Assembly: GCF_000184945.1 (NCBI RefSeq) | Contig: NZ_GL586311.1 | Coordinates: forward strand, 2,799,620-2,863,619 | Direction: 5' to 3' | Origin: Segatella buccae ATCC 33574 | GTDB taxonomy: Bacteria; Bacteroidota; Bacteroidia; Bacteroidales; Bacteroidaceae | Length of the DNA stretch: 64,000 nt | Part shown: piece by piece, positions 1 through 9,546 of the stretch | How the letters are laid out: the number at the start of each line of letters is the position of its first letter | How positions within the stretch are numbered: position 1 is the stretch's first letter | Program-made: the position numbers and the translations under genes | Notes under the pieces: model-generated | Told to the model about the DNA's origin: nothing | What the model saw: the letters and a program-made list of their open reading frames with translations, nothing else | Database searches by the model: none

Positions 1-542
1 AAATACAATGCTACGCCTTCAAGGTCAAGCTCCTTGTGAAAATCAGGATGGGGATATAATGCCTTTAGCTCACTTGCAAACATGAAACAGTTTTCGTGTT
101 CATAATAATACAGTGGCTTTACCCCTGCCCTATCCCTAAAAAGAATCAACTCATTAGCTTCTTGATCTAAAATTGCAAAAGCAAACATCCCGATAAAATG
201 ATTAACACAAGAAGTTCCCCATTCTTCATAAGCATGAAGAATAACCTCCGTATCGGAATCTAACATGAACTGATGGCCAAGCCTCTTAAGTTCTTCTTTT
301 ATTTCTTTAAAATTATAAATCTCACCATTGAACACAATAGCCAGATTACCATATTCCATCGGTTGATTAGCTGCCGCTCGTAAATCAATAATAGAAAGCC
401 GTGCATGAGCTAAGCAACAATGATTCTGAGCATATAATTTTGCGCCTTGATGATCAGGCCCACGATGCTTCAGTGCTTTAGCCATTTGTAATCCTAATTC
501 AACGGAAGGAGCTTTGTCTATATATCCAATAATACCACACAT
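1..542 (-). CDS. asnB: asparagine synthase-like amidotransferase, N-terminal part (runs off left edge)
   Basis: Partial gene; I translated it by hand from the ATG at 540-542. It begins MCGIIGYID, so Cys2 is in place as the Ntn glutaminase nucleophile, followed by KHRGPD, ARLSIIDL, VFNGEIYNF, DSDTEVILHAYEEWG and FRDRAGVKPLYYY. All belong to the class II glutamine amidotransferase domain. About 180 residues are visible; the ATP-dependent synthetase domain lies outside the window. It is a close paralog of the next gene upstream, roughly 70 percent identical by eye, 115 nt away on the same strand, so the two form a tandem pair ending the polysaccharide operon. Such amidotransferases in surface-glycan loci often amidate uronic acids rather than make asparagine; that role is inferred here from context. 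It is more AT-rich than its neighbour. Confidence 0.93.
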   Translation of the reverse strand, partial: MCGIIGYIDKAPSVELGLQMAKALKHRGPDHQGAKLYAQNHCCLAHARLSIIDLRAAANQPMEYGNLAIVFNGEIYNFKEIKEELKRLGHQFMLDSDTEVILHAYEEWGTSCVNHFIGMFAFAILDQEANELILFRDRAGVKPLYYYEHENCFMFASELKALYPHPDFHKELDLEGVALY

Positions 543-657
543 ATTTTCTCTAAATAACTTTTATTTGTTGGAAAAATCGCACCTCATAATCGAAGTGTCA
601 TTTACATATCTTCCTGTGCTTTTTAGTTTTTCCGATATAAGCATTACAAAGACAATG

Positions 658-2535
658 CTACATGTTTTTTTCTTTCCACATTTGAAACATCAATAATCGC
701 CATATCACTTTATTCTCATGACCGAGTTTGCTGTCATAAAACAGATCTTTGATCTTCAGCACATTCGTTGCATTGAAAATCTCCATGTCAAGTGCTCGGT
801 CATTGATATGCTCCTCTATCAAATATTTCAAGTCGGAGCGCAACCAACCGTCGACAGGCATCATAAATCCGGTCTTGGGCCGGTCGAGCATTCGTTTGGG
901 AATATATTTGTAGACAATGTCGCGGTAGATACGTTTCTGTACACCATCCTTAAATTTATAGTTCAAGGGCAGGCGTGCTGCAAACTCTATGATTCGGTGA
1001 TCGATAAGCGGCTCCCTGCTTTCGAGCGAGACGGACATGGCCGCCCTATCGACTTTCACCAAAATGTCATCAGCCATGTAGTTGATATAATCCATTGCCA
1101 TCGCCACCGATATGGCATCGCCAAACATACGCTCATCCGGCATGAAAACCGGAATAGGATAAGGCAGCCTCAACAACTCTCCGTAGACCGATTTGGCCAA
1201 TGTACTATAAGAACCTCCTTCGGTGGCCACGGCCGTCCTGAAAGCCTGCGGAGTACGTAGGATAGCGGCCAGCGTCTCGCCTTTTTCGTGCAAGAAAGAG
1301 TAAGGACGGGCTAATGCTTCGGTCAAGGTATTGACGACATGAGACATGCCGTTACCTCTAAGGCCTTTAAGCAATCTCATATATTTCATGACACTTGCCA
1401 GACCGGCATATCTGTTATATCCCGCAAAGGTCTCATCCCCACCATCGGCCGACAATGCCACTTTCACTTTTTCCCCGGCTACCCGGCTAACTAAAATCGT
1501 GGGTACAGCCGAATTGTCGGCAAAGGGTTCATCAAAGAAGAAGGGCAGCTCGGGAATAATCTCCTTACACTCCTTTTCCGTGCAAATATATTCCGTGTGT
1601 TCCGTACCCAGCAGTGCCGCGATTTCCCGGGCCGCAGGTGCTTCATTGGTACCGGTGGGAAAACCTATGGTAAAGGTTTTCAGCCTCTCCGTGCGATCTG
1701 CCTGTAAGATGGCCGCCAAACCGGTGCTGTCATATCCCCCGCTCAAGAAGATACCCACGGGCACATCAGATATCATGCGATAGTTGAATGCCGAGCGTAG
1801 GATCCTCTCCATCTCTTCTTTTGCCGTCTCGTAAGAAATGTCCAGTCGCGGTTGCTGGTAGTAGTCCAGCACATCCCAATATTTGGTTATTCGGAATGTC
1901 CGATCCGAAATGTTATATTTGAGAATATGACCGGCTCGTAGCTTAAATGTGTTCTTGAAGATGGCGTAGGGGGCCGGCACATAACCGTATTTAAAATACA
2001 ATGCGGCAGCATGATGGTCAAGGGACTTGACAAAAGCCGGATATTTGTAAAACGCTTTCAGTTCGCTCGCGAAGAGGAAAACACCATCTTTCACATAATA
2101 ATAAAGGGGCTTCACGCCGGCCCTGTCCCTGAAAAGGGTTAACTCATTAGAGGCTGTGTCCAAGATAGCGAAAGCAAACATGCCGACAAACTTGTCCACA
2201 CATTTATCTCCCCACTCTTTATAGGCATGGAGGATGACCTCGGTGTCTGAATCCAACAGGAAATGATGTCCGCACTTCTCCAGTTCATGCCTGATGTCCT
2301 TAAAATTGTACACTTCCCCATTGAAGACAATGGCCAATCCTGCATATTCCATGGGTTGGTTGGCTGCATCGGAAAGGTCGATAATCGACAGCCGGGCGTG
2401 TCCCAAGCTACAGTCGTTTCGGGGATAGTTTCTGGCTTCCTGATGGTCGGGCCCCCGATGCTTCATCATGGCCACCATCTCCGTAGTCGTCTCCAGAGAC
2501 AGTTTTTCGTCTATATAGCCGCAAATTCCACACAT
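658..2535 (-). CDS. asnB: asparagine synthase (glutamine-hydrolysing) family amidotransferase
   Basis: 625 residues, full family length. The N-terminal Ntn glutaminase domain starts MCGICGYID with Cys2 as nucleophile and carries KHRGPDH, SIIDLSDAANQPM and VFNGEVYNF; it releases ammonia from glutamine. The C-terminal synthetase domain has the PP-loop SGGYDS near residue 265, which binds ATP to adenylate the acceptor carboxylate. The gene starts 4 nt after the GT2 gene and is the tenth gene of the minus-strand polysaccharide operon. True asparagine synthesis is possible, but a tandem pair inside a glycan locus points to amidation of a sugar acid such as glucuronic acid. That substrate is inference; the ugd gene at 22.6-24.0 kb could supply the uronic acid. 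Confidence 0.95.
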   Translation of the reverse strand: MCGICGYIDEKLSLETTTEMVAMMKHRGPDHQEARNYPRNDCSLGHARLSIIDLSDAANQPMEYAGLAIVFNGEVYNFKDIRHELEKCGHHFLLDSDTEVILHAYKEWGDKCVDKFVGMFAFAILDTASNELTLFRDRAGVKPLYYYVKDGVFLFASELKAFYKYPAFVKSLDHHAAALYFKYGYVPAPYAIFKNTFKLRAGHILKYNISDRTFRITKYWDVLDYYQQPRLDISYETAKEEMERILRSAFNYRMISDVPVGIFLSGGYDSTGLAAILQADRTERLKTFTIGFPTGTNEAPAAREIAALLGTEHTEYICTEKECKEIIPELPFFFDEPFADNSAVPTILVSRVAGEKVKVALSADGGDETFAGYNRYAGLASVMKYMRLLKGLRGNGMSHVVNTLTEALARPYSFLHEKGETLAAILRTPQAFRTAVATEGGSYSTLAKSVYGELLRLPYPIPVFMPDERMFGDAISVAMAMDYINYMADDILVKVDRAAMSVSLESREPLIDHRIIEFAARLPLNYKFKDGVQKRIYRDIVYKYIPKRMLDRPKTGFMMPVDGWLRSDLKYLIEEHINDRALDMEIFNATNVLKIKDLFYDSKLGHENKVIWRLLMFQMWKEKNM

Positions 2536-2539
2536 ACTC

Positions 2540-3376
2540 TCATTGTTTTTGTTCCAGCACCCTGTTTCTCAACCGGCTGCCATAGATGCACTTGACCCAG
2601 GCAGTAGGCAGATTTCGAAACACGTATCGTGCAATGGGATATTTATATGACAACGTCATAAGTCCTTTCATCCGATAGATGCCTTTCATATAGATTTTAA
2701 ACTCATTTTTGGCTTTTGCTCTGCTCCGCCGTTTGAACACATCTCCTTCCCTACGGAAATACAACACCACCTGGGGGATATTGGCTATTTGGTAGCCGGC
2801 CATGAGCGCGTCAAACCAGAGCTGTATGTCCTGACTGGTCGGATAACGCTCGTCATATTTCAGTCCGCTTTGGAAAATGCGCCGACGCATCATCACAGCA
2901 GGATGAGCCAGTGGCGAGGCCTTGACAATATACTTCCGGGCCTCTTGAGGTGTCAAAGGATAGTGACGGACATTCAGACACTCGTGCTGTGTGTCAAACT
3001 CCTGCAAAAAACCTCCCACAATGTCGATATCAGGATGCTGCTCCAGAAAGGCCGCCTGCCTTTCAAACCGCCTCGGTGCAGCCCTGTCGTCGCTGTCCAT
3101 GCGGGCCACCAGCTCTGAGGTAACCTGCCGCAGCCCAATATTAAGCGACTTGGTCAGTCCTTGGTTGGTTTCATTCCGGCAGATGCACATTCTGTCACCG
3201 AGAATATCCTTATAGCGGTCGATGACAGTATAAAGACCAGCCGTCAAAGGGCCGTCTTCTATCAGCACGATCTGTGCCGGCTTGCAAGTTTGTTCTTCCC
3301 AGACGCTTTTTAAGGCTTGGGCAAGGAACTCCGGCCTTTCCGACTTGTAAACGGACATCAATACAGATATTGTCAT
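2540..3376 (-). CDS. glycosyltransferase family 2
   Basis: I place the start at the ATG at 3374-3376, giving MTISVLMSVYKSERPEFL and 278 residues, rather than 45 nt upstream. This ATG has a strong AGGAGG just before it and overlaps the stop of the upstream GT4 gene as ATGA, a typical coupled arrangement. The fold is the GT-A Rossmann type: the VLMSVYK nucleotide-binding start, LIEDGPL, NQGLTKSLNIG, and the metal-binding RMDSDD near residue 90. It transfers a sugar from an NDP-sugar to a lipid-linked glycan on the cytoplasmic face. Donor and linkage cannot be told from sequence. It lies between a GT4 gene and asnB. Confidence 0.93.
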   Translation of the reverse strand: MTISVLMSVYKSERPEFLAQALKSVWEEQTCKPAQIVLIEDGPLTAGLYTVIDRYKDILGDRMCICRNETNQGLTKSLNIGLRQVTSELVARMDSDDRAAPRRFERQAAFLEQHPDIDIVGGFLQEFDTQHECLNVRHYPLTPQEARKYIVKASPLAHPAVMMRRRIFQSGLKYDERYPTSQDIQLWFDALMAGYQIANIPQVVLYFRREGDVFKRRSRAKAKNEFKIYMKGIYRMKGLMTLSYKYPIARYVFRNLPTAWVKCIYGSRLRNRVLEQKQ

Positions 3377-4440
3377 ACTCTCTCTCCTCCTTCCACTACA
3401 TGTGTTATTAATGAAGCCCATTGATCGACAATGCGGTCTTCTCTAAAGTCGCCGGCTTTCCGGCGGTTATTCTCACCCATTGTGTACATCAGTTTTTCAT
3501 CGCCCAACAGCTTTTCGAGTGCGAGAGAAAACGCTTCCTCGTCTCCAATCGGTGTGACAAAGCCGTTTATGCCTTGTTCTATCAAATCGCTTGCACCCGA
3601 CACATCGGTGGATATGACCGGTAGTCCCACGCAAATGGCTTCCAACAGGGCATTGCTCATACCTTCATAGTCGCTTGACATGACAAAAAGCTTCGAGCGG
3701 TTCATTTCCTCAATAATCTTATCCGACTTCCCTGCCAACACTATCTTGTCTTCCATCCCGATAGCTGCTATCCCGGCCTCTATCTCTGAACGTTGGGGAC
3801 CATCGCCATATACGCATAGTTTGTATTGAGGGAAATGCTCCGAAACCTTCCGGAAAGCACGAAACATCATCGGATAGTTTTTCTGGTATGCCAATCGTCC
3901 TACAGCGATAATTCTGTTCTCCTTGTCCACTTCCGGAAGTGAAAAGACTTTACCGGTAACCGGATTCCGAATGATGGTGGTCCTTGCCTGCAAACGGGGA
4001 GAGTAAAACTCCTTGATGCGCTCAGTCTGTACCACCAAGTGTGCCGTCCTGCGCAGAAGCACCCATCTCAAGAAACCTTTTGCCTTTCCGAAGAAATGAG
4101 GGTCTATTCGCTCCGACGAGACTACCGGCACCCTCATGCCTATCAAAGAGGCCAGCGTGGCGCAGAACACCTCAAGCATGAAAGCTATCACTACATCGGG
4201 CTTCCGCTCCTTGACATGCCTGCGCAGCCAAACCATCTTCTTCATGATAGACCGGCTCCGGGTCTCTTCCTCTGCAAACCATACTTTGACTTTTTCGTCT
4301 ATGGGATAGAAGACCAGATGTTTGTTCAGACAGATGATCTCCACCTCATTTCCACGATTGGCAAAAGAATTAGCCAACAACGACATGACTCTTTCACTCC
4401 CTCCGGAATGTAAAGTAGAAGTAATAAAAGATATTCTCAT
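3373..4440 (-). CDS. glycosyltransferase family 4
   Basis: 355 residues with the GT-B two-domain layout. The N-terminal domain begins MRISFITSTLHSGGSERVM, the usual GT4 opening with a GGSERV acceptor-side loop. The C-terminal donor domain has IIAVGRLAYQKNYPMMFRAF, the CVYGDGPQRSEIE stretch and the retaining-GT motif MSSDYEGMSNALLEAICVGLP (E-x7-E). It should add one hexose to the lipid-linked repeat unit. It overlaps the next gene by 4 nt, so translation is probably coupled. Base composition is less AT-rich than the block that follows at 4.5-12.2 kb. Confidence 0.94.
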   Translation of the reverse strand: MRISFITSTLHSGGSERVMSLLANSFANRGNEVEIICLNKHLVFYPIDEKVKVWFAEEETRSRSIMKKMVWLRRHVKERKPDVVIAFMLEVFCATLASLIGMRVPVVSSERIDPHFFGKAKGFLRWVLLRRTAHLVVQTERIKEFYSPRLQARTTIIRNPVTGKVFSLPEVDKENRIIAVGRLAYQKNYPMMFRAFRKVSEHFPQYKLCVYGDGPQRSEIEAGIAAIGMEDKIVLAGKSDKIIEEMNRSKLFVMSSDYEGMSNALLEAICVGLPVISTDVSGASDLIEQGINGFVTPIGDEEAFSLALEKLLGDEKLMYTMGENNRRKAGDFREDRIVDQWASLITHVVEGGERV

Positions 4441-4472
4441 TGATAAGCGTTCCTTTTAACTATACGAGTTCC

Positions 4473-5462
4473 TCAGAGTTTATGAAACCCGCTTCTTATT
4501 TTTAAGCTGACTAACCAAGCCGGTACCATAACCAGCACACAAAAGAACCTATTACTTCTCCTATGCAAAGCATTTAACAATTGATTAATTCTAATCCCCA
4601 ATGCAAAACCGCATGTCATATACTCGCATATCAAGATTAAAAACCTATAGAAATTCTTATACTGGAGTTCGTCAAGCTCATTTATTATATTATATATGGA
4701 AAAAACATAGTTTATACACTTTTGTTTGGTAAAAACGGCCTTTGTGTAATTACCACTATCGGAGTGATAGATTCTTAGAGGGATAAAAACATATCTGGTG
4801 TCATATTGCCTTGCCAACCTATTCCAAAACAAGGATTCATGTACAAGTTTAACTTTATCATATAACCATTTACCATCATCATTAAACATCTTTACTTGAT
4901 TCACTAACCCCATATCTCTACATGTTATATTCTCAAAGTGCTTATTTCTGCACCATTCCATTTCGAGAAAATTCGAATCAATATACCCCACATCGCTTTG
5001 AGGATTATACTTTCCAGACACATTGCCCATTATATCTATTGCCAATGCCCTAATTGCCACTATATTAGAGATATTCAGCCTCTTTATCTTAATCCATTCT
5101 TCATAGAAAGTCTCCAAACAATTAGGTGTCATTTCATCATCATCGTCAATATCCACCATATATGGAGTCTGTATTATTTCAAAACCATATTTAAGTGCTC
5201 TGGTCTTGCCCGCATTTTCCTGATAATGGTATTCTATCATAAATCCGGCATCGCATTTACCAAGAAATTCGCCCTTCTCGGAAAAAGTACCAAAAGGTTT
5301 CTGCACCAATGAACATATATAATTATATGTTTCATCTATAGATCCATCGTCTATAATTAGCCAAACAAAATCCTTAAATGTCTGTTCCGATAAAGACCTA
5401 TATAACCTCTCCAAGAAGTTAGCCCTATTATAGGTCGTTGTCAATATTGTAAACGTACTCAT
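4473..5462 (-). CDS. glycosyltransferase family 2
   Basis: A start at the ATG at 5460-5462 gives MSTFTILTTTYNRANFLERL and 329 residues; the open frame extends two codons to a TTG. The GT-A domain shows ILTTTYNRA, WLIIDDGSIDET, the NAGKTRALKYG acceptor loop and the metal-binding DIDDDDE near residue 110. The C-terminal part has hydrophobic stretches and lacks a clear second domain. It is AT-rich, unlike the three genes after it in the operon, which hints that the locus was put together from different sources. It probably extends the repeat unit; the sugar is unknown. Confidence 0.92.
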   Translation of the reverse strand: MSTFTILTTTYNRANFLERLYRSLSEQTFKDFVWLIIDDGSIDETYNYICSLVQKPFGTFSEKGEFLGKCDAGFMIEYHYQENAGKTRALKYGFEIIQTPYMVDIDDDDEMTPNCLETFYEEWIKIKRLNISNIVAIRALAIDIMGNVSGKYNPQSDVGYIDSNFLEMEWCRNKHFENITCRDMGLVNQVKMFNDDGKWLYDKVKLVHESLFWNRLARQYDTRYVFIPLRIYHSDSGNYTKAVFTKQKCINYVFSIYNIINELDELQYKNFYRFLILICEYMTCGFALGIRINQLLNALHRRSNRFFCVLVMVPAWLVSLKIRSGFHKL

Positions 5463-5480
5463 AAGCAATTACTTCCTCAA

Positions 5481-6533
5481 TCAATTGAAATTCCTAATAA
5501 AGAATACAATCAATATCCCTAAAACCAATAACGATGGTATAACCCTATATTCTTTTTTTGTAGCTCTAATAATTAAAGGTAAAATTACTATCTCGTAAGT
5601 CGCAAAAATAGTTGAAGTTCTCCCGGCAACTGTTCCATAAACGCAAAGCACAATCAGCAATAACGTACTATAAAAATAAGCATTCCTTATCGTATAATAA
5701 TACTTCGTTAACCTCACGAATGTTTTCTCTCCATAAGTAAATATCAATAATATTATGGTTTGATAATAAATCATAGGGTTAGACAAATCATTACTCCATG
5801 CATTTTCGCTTCCCTCTGTAATATAATCTTTTGCCAATTCCTGTACAAAATCAAAATTAGAAATAACCTGTTTAATGGTACCTCCCAAGAAACCTGCGGC
5901 TAAGAAAGCAAGGGCAAGACCGCATAAGATATGAATTTTCCGTATTGGCAGCATATTAAACAAGATCAAAGGGATTGCTATTAAAATACTAGTATGTATG
6001 TAGGAGGCCAGTATGCAAATTATGATATATTTCAAATACTCTTTCTTGGCTATAAAAGTAGTTGCAGCAATAATAATTGCAATGGCAAGACCGGCACGCA
6101 TTTGATTCATATCTCTTGCCATCATAAATCGAGCCGTATAAATACATAGCCCCAAAACTGGGAACAATGAGTATTTTTTTAAAGAGTAAAAAACGAAGAA
6201 AAGTGATAAAGCCGCAATAAATGTAAAATAGAAAAAAGTGTCGTCCGCAATCGTTTTTGCTATTACACAGAGAAGATAATATCCTTTTTCTGAATAAGCA
6301 TAAAATTTATCATTAAACGAAAAAGTACTTAATGTATTTGTCGTTTCATGAAACGAATAGGCATAAGCATAAGAGTCTATCCAATATACCGGATTCCGAC
6401 TTCCCACCATTAATGTGAAAATCAAAAAGAGAATGAGCAATATTCCCAATTGCCGCACCCCTCTTACCCGGTCTAGAAAACCGGAAAAGAGATATAAACC
6501 AATAAATAATGTTAGGGCAGTAACAAATGACAT
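5481..6533 (-). CDS. EpsG-like membrane protein, candidate polysaccharide polymerase
   Basis: 350 residues, almost all hydrophobic, with about ten predicted membrane segments, a short hydrophilic stretch after the second (PVYWIDSYAYAYSFHE) and a larger loop around residues 220-245. The N-terminal pattern of two helices, a DSY-type loop and then RFMMARDMNQMRAGLAIAI is typical of the EpsG/Wzy-like family. It is the only polymerase candidate in the operon next to the Wzx-type flippase, which fits a Wzx/Wzy-dependent pathway that polymerises repeat units in the periplasm. Sequence conservation in these proteins is low, so the polymerase role rests on topology and context. Confidence 0.85.
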   Translation of the reverse strand: MSFVTALTLFIGLYLFSGFLDRVRGVRQLGILLILFLIFTLMVGSRNPVYWIDSYAYAYSFHETTNTLSTFSFNDKFYAYSEKGYYLLCVIAKTIADDTFFYFTFIAALSLFFVFYSLKKYSLFPVLGLCIYTARFMMARDMNQMRAGLAIAIIIAATTFIAKKEYLKYIIICILASYIHTSILIAIPLILFNMLPIRKIHILCGLALAFLAAGFLGGTIKQVISNFDFVQELAKDYITEGSENAWSNDLSNPMIYYQTIILLIFTYGEKTFVRLTKYYYTIRNAYFYSTLLLIVLCVYGTVAGRTSTIFATYEIVILPLIIRATKKEYRVIPSLLVLGILIVFFIRNFN

Positions 6534-6535
6534 TG

Positions 6536-7684
6536 TTAAGATATTTCTTTAAACAACTGTTCCCACATCATTATGATATTTTTAGTTTCATAAAAAGATG
6601 CTCGCTTTAAAGCGCATTGCTGTATTTCTTTACGCATAACATCATCACATATCATTTTAATTAACTTAAGAGCCAAGTCTTCCACATCTTCTGGTTTGCA
6701 CAAGAACCCCTGACTTTCATTGGTAATTATGCTCTGAGTCCTTCCTTTAAAGTCTGTCGCTACTGGTGCACACCCTTGGCTCATGGCTTCAATTAACACC
6801 ATTGGGAGTCCCTCACTCCTACTACTTAGGCAAAAAATCGCTGCTTTTTGATACAAACTAAGCATGTCTGATTGATAGCCAAGGAAATCTATTTTATCTT
6901 CTACACCATTTTCTCTGGCCATATTTCTAAGCATGTCAAATGTATTCTGACTTCCGTTACCGGCTATTTTTAATCTCCACTCAACTTGCCTCTCTTCCTT
7001 TTTCGCTCTATCAGTGATTGTTTGATTAGTATTTTCCTTTAATTCCAGAGATTGGCAAACCTTTCCCCACGCCCGAATTAAAATATCCCAACCCTTACAT
7101 TGCCATTGATCTATTCTTCCTGCTGCTAATACAAAATTTTCTTTTGAAACGATACGATCTTTTAATGGAGCAAAACTTAAAGGGTTAGGTATTACATAAA
7201 TTTTCTTCGTATTATGATATTTGTGAAACATCAATTCTCTATCCGGTTCTGTAAGAAGAGTTGTTGCTGCATAAAGACATGGGGTAAATCTGTCTAAAAT
7301 ATAATCTATTCTACTTAATTTGTAAGTCATGCTCTCTAAAGCATGATGAATTGTCATCACCACAGGTACATTAAGTCCAATGGCCGAAAACATTGATAGC
7401 AAAGAACAAGCTCTCATGTTTCCAATAACGACATCCGGCTTATACTTCCTTAAATATTTTCTCAATTTAAAAATAGCACCTCCCCACTTTAATATTTTAT
7501 TATTTTTCGGTGGGAAGAGTTGCAACAACCGCACACGTTCGTCAACCGGATAAGTGGCCTTTTTCGTTAAATCAACAACAAGCCACACTTCATGCCCTCG
7601 CTGAACAAAACCATTGGCCAGGTTTACATGGACTCTTTCTGCCCCTCCTTCGCCAAGAGAGTTACAAACAAGAAATATCTTCAT
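6536..7684 (-). CDS. glycosyltransferase family 4
   Basis: 382 residues. The N-terminal GT-B domain starts MKIFLVCNSLGEGGAERVHVNLANGF with the GGAERV signature. The donor domain carries VLAAGRIDQWQCKGWDILI, a RLKIAGNGS stretch, and SSRSEGLPMVLIEAMSQGC with the E-x7-E pair of retaining transferases. An insert of about 20 charged residues (ENTNQTITDRAKKEERQVEW) lies between the two strands of the donor domain. It is separated from the EpsG-like gene by 2 nt. It is AT-rich like its neighbours. The acceptor and donor are not predictable. Confidence 0.93.
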   Translation of the reverse strand: MKIFLVCNSLGEGGAERVHVNLANGFVQRGHEVWLVVDLTKKATYPVDERVRLLQLFPPKNNKILKWGGAIFKLRKYLRKYKPDVVIGNMRACSLLSMFSAIGLNVPVVMTIHHALESMTYKLSRIDYILDRFTPCLYAATTLLTEPDRELMFHKYHNTKKIYVIPNPLSFAPLKDRIVSKENFVLAAGRIDQWQCKGWDILIRAWGKVCQSLELKENTNQTITDRAKKEERQVEWRLKIAGNGSQNTFDMLRNMARENGVEDKIDFLGYQSDMLSLYQKAAIFCLSSRSEGLPMVLIEAMSQGCAPVATDFKGRTQSIITNESQGFLCKPEDVEDLALKLIKMICDDVMRKEIQQCALKRASFYETKNIIMMWEQLFKEIS

Positions 7685-7717
7685 TTGGTAGATTATAGGT
7701 AAACATACAAAACAATC

Positions 7718-8500
7718 TCAACTAAATTTTATCAGGCAGTAATGCATTCTATGAAAAATGCTCCCTAACACTCTTATAATAAGCCTTTCCACAAGGGTGT
7801 TTTTCGTTTTTCCACATGAATAGTTTTCTCTCCAACTTCCCACTGCAAGATGCAAACAATAAGACTTCGACCTGTTTACAGTCTTTCCCTGGAAAGGATC
7901 AAAGAAATAAGCTGGATAGATTTTTAGTCCATGTTCTAAACTTTGCTCCTGCTGAAAAGAAGGATTCCAATTATACCCTATCTGGTTTCCAATCAATGCT
8001 TGAATAAACGGCAATGTTACAATATTTTGCCTCAATTCATTCGGTAATTCTTTGACTGAAGAAGTGATAAAATGCCTATCTTGGTAATAATCAAGACAAC
8101 TTTTAATAAATGGATGACCTTTCTCGGCACCAAAACAATGGGATGAGAGCCCTTGATAGGAACCTATTTTACCAAAGTGGATGGACGATTCTTTTCCGAT
8201 AAAGGCCTTATCTTGAAGAAATCTATCAAAAGGTTTATACACCTGCACATCTGTATCTAAATAGATGCCACCATAATGATAAACTGCATATAGCCGCACA
8301 AAATCAGCAGCGTATGCCCATTTTCGTTCTTGTAATGCTTCTTTTAAGAATACAGAATCTATTTCCTTTAATGACTCCATATCCCATTTCCGCAACTCAT
8401 ATTCCGGCATAATCTTTCGCCAAGATTCCATACAACGTTTGACATCAGAAGGCATTTCCTCGCCACTGAACCACGTATAATGTATAATTTTAGATATCAT
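7718..8500 (-). CDS. GT32-type glycosyltransferase with DXD motif
   Basis: 260 residues. MISKIIHYTWFSGEEMP at the start and KWAYAADFVRLYAVYHYGGIYLDTDVQVYKPF near residues 78-110 match the TcdA/TcdB-like capsular sugar-transferase family. The LDTDV stretch is the DXD metal and nucleotide-sugar site. The C-terminus ends in a weakly hydrophobic helix, which may hold it at the membrane. It acts in the cytoplasm on the growing glycan. Gaps of 26 and 33 nt to its neighbours place it inside the operon. Confidence 0.93.
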   Translation of the reverse strand: MISKIIHYTWFSGEEMPSDVKRCMESWRKIMPEYELRKWDMESLKEIDSVFLKEALQERKWAYAADFVRLYAVYHYGGIYLDTDVQVYKPFDRFLQDKAFIGKESSIHFGKIGSYQGLSSHCFGAEKGHPFIKSCLDYYQDRHFITSSVKELPNELRQNIVTLPFIQALIGNQIGYNWNPSFQQEQSLEHGLKIYPAYFFDPFQGKTVNRSKSYCLHLAVGSWRENYSCGKTKNTLVERLIIRVLGSIFHRMHYCLIKFS

Positions 8501-8526
8501 AATATATGAAAATTGTATTAAATAAT

Positions 8527-9546
8527 TTATTTAACTTTACCAAACAACAGTAATTCTAATAGCTTGTTATAATGAATTACTCTTGCGACAGAGAGTGAAA
8601 AAACGATTAAAGCAATACTAATCATTAAATAGAACAATAAATTTAATAAGAATCCTTGCTCTGGCATATTTAAATTTTGAATTAAAGAAGAGTCTAATAA
8701 TCCAATCAAAAAGAAATAATGTAAAACATATATTTCTAAACTATAGCGTCCCAATAAATTAAAAACCTTTTCAAGCATACTATCAGTTCCTGTATGCGAA
8801 GCCCATATAAATACAATTGGGGTAAAAAGCAATCCTAATAAAAATTTTCTGACAAACCAAATCTGCATATCAGATATTTCGCATATAATGAAGCCTATTA
8901 GAAAAAACATAAAAGCAGTGCCAACAATATTATCACTCGTTTTTAGTACATTCAGATAATCTTTATGGTGCAATAGAAATCCGATTAAAAAGAATAATGG
9001 ATAATATTGGAAATATTTAATCAATACCAGACCAATACATGTAAGAAGAATATATAAAATAATTCTCATTGTTCGAGACAAATGAATTTGTGCATATTCA
9101 ATCACAAGTTTAAATATTTTTCCTAAGAGTCGAATGATAAATAAATACCAAAGGAACCAATAACCTCGCATCATTGGATCGACTATCATCGTTACAAATG
9201 GATTCCGCTGTAAAACGCCTTGCTCATAATAATCTTGTAAAATTATCTTAGGAATACCTATAAAGAATAAGGGGAAGAGAAGAGAATAATTTTTCAACCT
9301 AAGTAATTGTCCCCAAGTGTTTAAGCGAAAAAACGAATGATAAGACACATATCCACTAACCATGAAAAACAGATACATGAAAAAAGTATTGATAAAATGT
9401 TCTATTAGGTTATTAGGGTTATCTAAAACTCCCCAACTTACATGGCAAAACATCACACACAATATTCCAAGCCCTTTAGCATTATCCAACCATGGGATAC
9501 GGATAGAATCAATTCGGATTTGGCTACCCTGCTCTTTCTTACACAT
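8527..9546 (-). CDS. acyltransferase family 3 (OafA/WecH-like), integral membrane
   Basis: 339 residues with about ten membrane helices. The start RIPWLDNAKGLGILCVMFCHVSWG has the conserved His of the family in the first helix (FCH), and the second segment carries FFMVSGYVSYHS, the F-x-x-SG-Y motif. It is expected to acetylate (or add another acyl group to) a sugar of the surface polysaccharide from a cytoplasmic acyl-CoA. It overlaps the preceding gene of the operon by 8 nt, so the two are probably translated together. Confidence 0.92.
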   Translation of the reverse strand: MCKKEQGSQIRIDSIRIPWLDNAKGLGILCVMFCHVSWGVLDNPNNLIEHFINTFFMYLFFMVSGYVSYHSFFRLNTWGQLLRLKNYSLLFPLFFIGIPKIILQDYYEQGVLQRNPFVTMIVDPMMRGYWFLWYLFIIRLLGKIFKLVIEYAQIHLSRTMRIILYILLTCIGLVLIKYFQYYPLFFLIGFLLHHKDYLNVLKTSDNIVGTAFMFFLIGFIICEISDMQIWFVRKFLLGLLFTPIVFIWASHTGTDSMLEKVFNLLGRYSLEIYVLHYFFLIGLLDSSLIQNLNMPEQGFLLNLLFYLMISIALIVFSLSVARVIHYNKLLELLLFGKVK